Assembly (NCBI GenBank): GCA_963693365.1
Contig: CAVNZM010000006.1
Coordinates: 1,116,001-1,180,000 of the forward strand
Source of the DNA: Amoebidium appalachense
Lineage: Eukaryota > Ichthyosporea
Direction of reading: 5' to 3'
DNA: 64,000 bases
Shown here: positions 56,806 through 64,000 of the stretch, piece after piece
Layout of the letters: each line of letters begins with the position of its first letter
Numbering within the stretch: position 1 is the first letter of the stretch
Program-made: the position numbers and the translations under genes
Notes under the pieces: generated by a model
Told to the model about the DNA's origin: nothing
The model's input: only the letters and a program-made list of their open reading frames with translations
Database searches by the model: none

Positions 56806-58131
56806 ACGTGCACGCTCGTGTGTGTGTTGGAGGGGGTTTTGAATGCGTCAAAAAGTACGAAGTACACAAGAACAAACGGATAACACGATGCAGAATGCAA
56901 GCCATACATAAAGAGTATGCATAATAAGCAGATGTGTTGGAGGGGGGGGGGGGGGGGGGGTGCTCTGTGTGTGTGTGTATGGGGAAAGGGGTGGGCGGGG
57001 GGAGGAGGGTGTGTGTGTGTGTGTTAAGTTAGCACACGTCTTTACCAAGGCAACTATCGAGAGGCACCTACAACGCCAAAACATATTCAACACAGACACA
57101 GAGCAGCGGACATGCCCTGCTATGTCCCTGGCCACCCTACAAGCCAGGCTACATGCACACATCTATAGAATATTCAGTTCAATCCCACACCTCCGTGTTA
57201 TGCCGCAGTAAAAGCAGCACAAACAGCGCGAGGTCACAAACAGCTTGCTAGAGTTAAGGCTCTGCCATTATGTAAACCCAAAGCACATTATGTCCATAAG
57301 CAATCACGATGTTGAAACAAGTCACACAAGTCAACCTCCCCTCTCGCTAGCTAGCTTCCTCCCCCCTCCCCTCCCCGCCCCCACCAAAAAAAAAAAAACA
57401 AAAAAAAAACAGACGCACACCTGCATGGCCCACAACCAAATCCCCCCCCCCCCCCCCCCCCACCCACCCAACACACACACACACACCACACACACACACA
57501 CCTACCCCCCAGCCCCCCTTTTCTCCTGCATCCCTCTGCCCCAGCCCAGTTCATCCCTCCATCGCCCACGTGAGCACGAACCTTAGCAAAGAACGAGTTG
57601 TCCGCTAACCTTGCATCCGTAATCACCACCTGGGTGGGATCCACACGCTTAAAGGGGGTGTTGGCTTTCCTCTTCCTGTCCGTGTAAGAAGTCTCGCTCG
57701 TGTTTCCGCTCGCGTTGCCGTTCTGTAGGTGTGTAAAAGTCAGTATTAGTGATGTATGTGCATGTGTGCAAGTGTGTGGTGTGGGTCTGCAGCTGTATGT
57801 TCTGCGAATGCCTAAAAAAATGTGTACACACGGGGCCGTGTGTTTCATTGGTAGGCCCTCGACGAATGTGTGCATGAGTCTGCAAATACATACATGTGCT
57901 CAGCATCGTGTCTGAATGAAATAAGATGTGTGCATGCCTGTGTGTGCTGCAAGGGGGCTCCGAGGGAGGGGGGAGGGGGAGGGGGGGGAGGGGGAGGGGA
58001 GGGGGGGGGGGGGGGGGGGGGTATCTGGACCACCCGATAAATCACAATTGTGGTGTGAGCAGGCGCAGCGAGGGTCATCTAGATGAGGTGAAATGAGGAA
58101 GACGTGTCCCAGGTGGGGAGGGGGAGAAGCA

Positions 58132-58163
<32 letters not shown>

Positions 58164-59556
58164 CCTGTAGGCTACCAATACATTCTACAACAGCTGGGCA
58201 CAAAACAAAACACCAAGCAACCCTTCTTCCCCTTTCGTATCTATATTCTCCCTTATTCTTCATACAGTTTCCACAAATACCACGACATCTTTAAGGGGCC
58301 TCACAAAATTCCCCTAATGTTTACAATATCTCACAATCACCATGATATCTTTTTCCGGGGGGGGGGGGGGGGGGGGGAGGGGGGAGGGGGGGGGGGGGGG
58401 GGGGGGGGGTTTCAATACCTGGTGGGCCATACGGGGCAGGGTGGCAGGGCGCACACTGCCGTGTGCAGCCTTGGATTTCTTCAGTGGGGGATCGGCCTCA
58501 TCGTCACTGCACACAGAGGTCAGAGGCAGCCTAAAAATAGCAGCAAAAGACAAAAATAGCTGATGTTGTTTTGGCATGACACATCTAGTGGTGGGTGGTA
58601 GGCCAAAGTAAACAGTAGCAAGCATCTGTAGTGGCAGTGAAAGAAAGAGTGGTCGGTGGAGGGGTGGGGTGGGTGGTGGGTGGGTGGGTGGGTTTGGGGG
58701 GGGGGAAGAGAATAAAAACTAGGTACACACTAGCCAGATACAGATACACATCAAAGCACACAACGCTTTACGTCGGGAGGGGGCGGGCAGTGGGGGGGGG
58801 GGGGGGGGGGGGGACGACGTGTGAATGAACCAAGCACCCAGGGGGGGGGGCTTAACGGGGGTCTAGCATAGGCTACCCAGTAAAAAGTACAAATAGGCAA
58901 CAAGCAACACCATGCAGACATGCAACTAAATAAACAGGCACTAACATGCATGTGGCGTGAGCTAACACACACCTGCTGGCTTTCCTCTTGCCGGCCCGGG
59001 AGCTCTGTGGAGGCAACACATGAGCCATGAGCCAATGTACTCTTCAGGTATTCCCCCCCCCCCCCCCCCCCCCCCCTTCCGCACCCGCACACACAAGCCA
59101 CCACCACCATCAAAAAGAGCAAGAGAGGAGGGAAGGGAGGGACCGGGAGGGGGAGGGGGGGGGGACGGAGGGAAGGGGGGTAAAGTAGAGGGTGAAAGGG
59201 AGAGGGGGGGGAGGGGGGGGGGCAGGGGAGGAGGGGAGGGGAGGGAGGGAGGGCGGGTGGGGGGGGGGGGAAGGCAAAAGGAAAAAGAAAGAGACCACTT
59301 TTCCAACAGCCTTGTTCATTGCTCTCCCGAACCTCACTCACCCTCATTCCCCCCCCCCCCCCCCCCCCCCCCCCCTTCCGGCTACACTTTCCTTTACACT
59401 TCGCTTCTCGCTTCTCGAATTTTTATAAGGCATTTCATTTCCCACCCATCCTCCCCTCCCCACTCGCCCTCTTCCCCCCCTAGATTCCCCCCACTCGCTG
59501 CACACACACCACACACACCCCACATCCCATGTCACCACTTCAAAACAATGCACAAG

Positions 59557-59592
<36 letters not shown>

Positions 59593-62332
59593 CTGCCCGA
59601 CGGCACACAAAAACTCTTTCTTCCTCTGCCCACCCATAGGCTGGTGTCCTCCCCCCCCCCCCCCCCCTCCCCCCCTGCCTCCCCTCCCCACACACTCACA
59701 CAACCAACACACCCTGTAGTCCATGCACACACAGCCAGACAAGACAGACCCCTACCTCGTCACTTTCACTGCTCTCCTCCTCCTTTTCTTCCTCGCTCGA
59801 ATCACTGCTGGTCTCGACCTTTGCCTTCTTGGCTGCCGGCTTCTCCTCCTCCTCATCCTCGCTACTGTCCTCTTCCTCGCTGCTGCTTTCCTCCTTCTTG
59901 GCTTCCTTCTTTACCTCCTTCTTGGCAGGCTTCTCCTCTTCACTCTCGCTCTCTTCCTCGCTACTTTCTTCCTCACTACTTTCTTCCTTCTTAGCTTCCT
60001 TCTTCACCGGTTTCTTCTCCTCTTCTTCCTCGCTACTTTCCTCTTCCTCGCTACTTTCCTCTTCCTCGCTACTTTCCTTCTTTTTGGCTTCCTTCTTTAC
60101 GGGTTTCTTCTCCTCCTCCTCCTCCTCGCTACTCTCCTCTTCCTCGCTGCTGCTTTCCTCCTTCTTTTCTTCCTTCTTCCCCTTCTTTTCCTCCTTCTCT
60201 TCCTCCTCCTCGCTCTCTTCCTCACTGCTTTCCTCCTCGCTACTTTCTTCCTTCTTTTCCTCCTTCTTGGCAGGCTTCTCTTCCTCGCTGCTTTCTTCCT
60301 CTTCCTCACTACTTTCCTCTTCGCTTTCTTCCTTCTTAGCCTTCTTCGCAGCCGGCTTCTTTTCTTCCTCACTCTCGCTCTCTTCCTCGCTACTTTCTTC
60401 CTCGCTACTTTCCTCCTTCTTGGCTTCCTTCTTTGCTGGTTTCTTCTCCTCCTCCTCTTCCTCGCTACTCTCCTCTTCCTCGCTACTTTCCTCCTTTTTG
60501 GCACTCTTCTTAGCCTCCTCCTTCTTTTCAGGCTTCTTTTTCTCTTCCTCTTCCTCACTCTCTTCTTCCTCGCTACTTTCCTCCTCGCTACTTTCTTCCT
60601 TCTTTGTTTCCTTCTTTTCCGGTTTCTTCTTCTCCTCCTCTTCCTCGCTACTTTCCTCTTCCTCACTCTCTTCTTCCTCACTACTTTCCTCTTCCTCGCT
60701 AGATTCCTCCTTCTTAGCCTTCTTAGCAGCAGGCTTTTCCTCCTCACTTTCCTCCTCACTCTCTTCCTCACTGCTCTCTTCCTTCTTCTTCCCAGCCACA
60801 ACCTTCACCTCCTCCTCTTCCTCGCTACTTTCCTCTTCCTCGCTCTCTTCTTCCTCACTGCTAGATTCCTCTTTCTTGGCTTTCTTTGCAGCCTTACCCT
60901 CGCTCTCGCCCGCTAGCCGCTTCGCCCTGCCCCGATTCAATCGTAAGCCCCCGTCCCCATTCTCCAGCATTCAATCCCTCAACCCACACACACCCACACA
61001 CACCCACACACATACACATACCCACCTCAAACCCGACTCTTTGCCCGCATGTGATTTTTACCAGTCCATCCTACAACACACCAATAGTATCTTCCACACA
61101 CATCAAATCCCCCACTCCAACCCACTAACCCTCCAAATCCCGTCTCCCTATTGTCAACACACAGGACTGCACCCCCCCCCCCCCCCCCCCCCCGCCGCGC
61201 CCACCTCGACCCCCGTCCCCTTCCTCCCCCAACCCCCCTGGGCCAAGCGAAACTGTCCCTCATCCCTGCCCTCTTCCTCACCCCATCCCCCCATCCCCCC
61301 CCCCCCCCCCCCCCCCTACACACACACACACACACACATACCAAAAAAAGAACCACTCTTAACCCCCTCTCACTCACTTACCCCCCAAGGTGTAAACCCA
61401 CCTAGACTTCCATAAACTAACTCAAGATGTAAAACATGGGAAGGTTAGAAAAGGAATGCCTGACTGTTTCGTATTGAGCAAGAGATTGCATATATCAGAA
61501 TGTGTGTGTGTGTGGGGGGGGGGGGGGGGGGGGGGAGGGAGGGGGGGGGGAGGGGGGGGAGGAGGAAGGGGGGGGGGGGGGGGGGGCGGGCACGTACGAG
61601 TAGGCCTTGAAGACTTCTACCAGGTCAACATTGCTGCCGGACTTCTTGAGTTTCTGGGGGGGTTGAAGGTCAGATTAATGTCAAGCATAAGCTGATGTGT
61701 GGGTGTGAAAGCTGTGTGCCTGTCTGTGTGTGCACGGGGACTCGCCGTGGTGGGGAGGTCGGAGTGTTTGTGGAGGCGGGGTGGGTGGAGGGTGGAGGGC
61801 CGGGGGGAGGGGGGGAGGGGGGAGAAGAGAAGAGTTGGGGGGGAGGGGGGGGGGGGGGGGGAGGGGGGAGTGAGGTGGAGGGTGGGGAGGGGGGAGGATG
61901 GGATGCTTGTGTATATCTCCATCATATGTCGCTTGTACGGGGGGGTTAAGGCTGTAATATTTTCTCGTACTTTTCGAGCCCGTGGGTGAGGAGGGGGGGG
62001 AGAGCGATAGGGGAAGCCAGAGAGTGTACATCACTCTGCAGAGTTTGGAGAGGGTGGGTTGATGGGGGATGTGTATTAAGCCCCCTCCCCAACTCTCTAC
62101 TCTTTTCCCTTCCCCGTCCCCCCGCCCAACCCCACACAAACACCCCCACCCACACACACCAAGGGTATTCCCTCCCCTCCGCAACCTACCGTACATGTGT
62201 GTAAATATGCCACCCACCTTCCTCCCGCCTCCCCACACCCACGCTCCTTGACGTGCTTGTGTGCTACAGCATGTCTGCGCTCTGATACATACGTGGAACG
62301 TCCCAGTGCTCATGCCTGTGCATCTATGGCTG

Positions 62333-62379
<47 letters not shown>

Positions 62380-62572
62380 GCATAAGTGGTGTGTGTGAGC
62401 ATGTGTATGTGTATGCATGTGACTGTGTGTGTGTGTGTGCGTGTGCGTGTGTGCGCGCGCGCCCGTGTGTGTGTGCACATACCGCCTCCTTCTCCACCAT
62501 GGTAGCAGCCTTTTCGTGGCCCTTGCTAGCCAGGAACTTAACCACCGCCTCATAGACCTCCTGGTCTGCCAT
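56604..62572 (-). CDS. NOLC1: SRP40/Nopp140 (NOLC1)-like nucleolar phosphoprotein, 7 exons
   Basis: Exons in transcript order: 62572-62483, 61653-61598, 60926-59756, 59004-58973, 58506-58419, 57722-57582, 56765-56604. Phases match throughout, giving 579 aa. Residues 1-49 resemble a LisH dimerisation motif ([25 protein letters not shown]...[11 protein letters not shown]). One large exon encodes residues about 50-439, alternating acidic Ser/Glu blocks (SSEEEES, casein-kinase-2-type sites) with basic [14 protein letters not shown] blocks, the hallmark of Nopp140. The C-terminal SRP40 domain is intact: [69 protein letters not shown] then stop. Family role: chaperone of box C/D and H/ACA snoRNPs between nucleolus and Cajal bodies, and support of RNA polymerase I. 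The start ATG opens exon 1; MADQEV resembles family N-termini. Encoded convergently to the OGFOD1-like gene. Confidence 0.92.
56838..56932 (-). repeat. Intronic repeat, last intron of the NOLC1-like gene
   Basis: Exact reverse complement of 54546-54640. Because the host gene is on the minus strand, this copy is also in the sense orientation of its gene, upstream of the final 3' splice site. Confidence 0.92.
59756..60926 (-). repeat. Coding repeat array of the NOLC1-like gene
   Basis: 1171-nt exon of about 10-15 degenerate units alternating SSEEE-type and KKEAKKE-type peptides. The codons are drawn almost only from GAG/GAA, AGC/AGT and AAG, so the DNA itself is a degenerate satellite prone to unit gain and loss. 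Confidence 0.85.
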
Positions 62573-63959
62573 CTGCACCAGCCACCATGTTAGCCCACCA
62601 GACCACCGTGTCACAGCCAGGGTGCTGTATTCTATCATAGTTGATTGGTCAACTAAGACCCCCCTCCCCACCTATCCCCCTCCTCCCCTTCTGTTCTCTT
62701 TCCGCAGTCTCTTCGTAAATCTTTCCCCGCCCCCGCCCCCCCTGCGCCCCCACCACACACACACCACACCATCCCACACGCATCCCCCCCCCCCCCCCCC
62801 CCCCCCCCAAAGAAGTCCGTGCCCTCGTCCTTTTACCAACAAGTAAGATTCCCCTGCTGCACTGACACCAGTCATACGCACGATAACCACCGAATCTGTC
62901 TCCGTGCTGCCCCAATTCAACACATCGAAACCGTTATGTGCGCCTCTGTGATGTGCTTCTCTCTGGTGTGTTTCAAATATTGTGAGCCTACAAAACCTAA
63001 TCCCGCAGGAGCATTGCAGAGCGAACAAGCACGTAGGTCAAGAAAGAGCGTGAACAAGAAGGCGGGGGGGGGAAGGGGGAGGCGGGGAGTGAGGTATATG
63101 TGGGGGAGGGTGGGGGGAGGAGGAGGTTAGAAGGAAAGGGGAAGAGAAATCCGCGATTTGTTCCCAAATTTCTCACGCAACTATCTCATATTTACACATT
63201 CCTTTCCTCTTCAACCAACTTAAGTAAGAAACTTTTTCTTGCAGTTACCTTTTGTGTTATATCCTAGTAGGTTCCTTGTTAAGTTAAGAAGTAGAGCGAG
63301 ACTCAAAAAGACAATGTCAGGTCCGCTTAAGATCTTGCCCGTTACACGTGCTCTGTGCCTGGCTTGGGCAGAGAAAGGGGCTTCGTAACATCTGCCCCTC
63401 CAGATTTAATGAGACAAACATTACCATGACAATCAGACCATATAGCTTTATAACAGTTTTTAAAACTTAAACAGCATTATACCATTTGATACATCACACC
63501 GGAAATATTTTATGCTTAAATCTTGATTGCCAGACTGACGAAGGTTTGGTGGTGAGGAGTGCCCACGTGCATATAATTTGAACACTTTTCATGAAAAGAC
63601 TTATCATTTGTTTTACCATGGCACCTTTGAAAACGACGTTGCTTATGGTCCTTGACATGCTGTATACGCTATACAAAAACCTACTAAAAAATTTACGAAA
63701 TAGGCTTTTTACTGAGAAGAATCCGCTGGTTATTTTCGCTGTGTACACATAAACCTTTGGTAGATGTCCATTCTTGTGTGAAAACGGAACTCTTCGAAAC
63801 ACTATCAGAAGCAGGGGTGTGTGTGGCCGGTTGTGTTCTGTAGTGAGCCGTAGACAGCACACACTGCTGGGAATTTTGGCAACGTGATATAAGGAATAGG
63901 AAACTGGTTTGGAAAACTCTCCAACTCGATTGGTTTTGTCATCAAGTTGTTTTTGTGGG

Positions 63960-63990
<31 letters not shown>

Positions 63991-64000
63991 TCGGTCACAA
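62573..64000. other. Region upstream of the NOLC1-like gene
   Basis: Should hold the NOLC1-like promoter; TGATTGGTC (inverted CCAAT) lies at 62642-62650, about 70 nt before the start codon. Further out: C run (62786-62808), G-rich tracts (63063-63124 and 63962-63990) and ordinary DNA. A 122-codon minus-strand frame (63494-63862) matches nothing known to me. Confidence 0.5.

Noticed and set aside
63494-63862. 122-codon minus-strand ORF
   Set aside because: No domain, no splice sites and no signals beyond the open frame.

Overview
This is eukaryotic nuclear DNA. Coding sequence is broken by many spliceosomal introns with GT..AG borders. Introns and spacers are full of very long C or G runs (up to about 56 nt) and (CA)n/(TG)n arrays. 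Most long open frames in these tracts (poly-His/Thr, poly-Cys/Val, poly-Pro, poly-Gly) are artefacts of the repeats and are not annotated. The gene set (an EFA6/PSD-type Arf GEF, an OGFOD1/Tpa1 prolyl hydroxylase, a Nopp140/SRP40 nucleolar phosphoprotein, a fused BtaA-BtaB betaine-lipid synthase) fits an opisthokont-grade organism, perhaps a unicellular holozoan such as an ichthyosporean, or a fungus. That placement is inference.

Layout. 1-2787: non-coding, with a 47-bp tandem duplication. 2788-12269 (+): 13-exon EFA6/PSD-like gene, 545 aa. 12270-16593: simple repeats and a 143-bp tandem duplication. 16594-17820 (+): intronless gene for a secreted Cys-rich PAN/Apple-like protein, 408 aa. 17821-20107: simple repeats. 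20108-about 24.4 kb (-): near full-length non-LTR retrotransposon with ORF1, ORF2 (endonuclease + reverse transcriptase) and a frameshift. 25141-25890: four 183-bp tandem repeats. 26341-28925 (-): an RNase H ORF with no reverse transcriptase. 29738-31088: a 5'-truncated second copy of the retrotransposon, flanked by a 9-bp target-site duplication. 31.1-36.2 kb: simple repeats, a dispersed repeat, no convincing gene. 36280-40518 (+): betaine lipid synthase gene with TATA and CCAAT boxes. 41.19-41.76 kb: poly-C-spaced minisatellite. 43515-54797 (+): 14-exon OGFOD1/Tpa1-like gene, 562 aa. 56604-62572 (-): 7-exon SRP40/NOLC1-like gene, 579 aa. 62.6-64 kb: nothing recognised.

The four spliced gene models were assembled by reading frame and intron phase. 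Every junction keeps the frame and family motifs run across the junctions. The host genes serve unrelated jobs: Arf activation at membranes, phosphorus-free membrane lipid synthesis, ribosomal-protein hydroxylation and nucleolar ribosome assembly. Two (OGFOD1 and NOLC1) act in ribosome function and are convergently arranged. The most unusual signals are a repeat lying in the sense orientation inside introns of three genes, 3' splice sites built from CA microsatellites, and a stand-alone RNase H ORF beside a LINE in which I see no RNase H.
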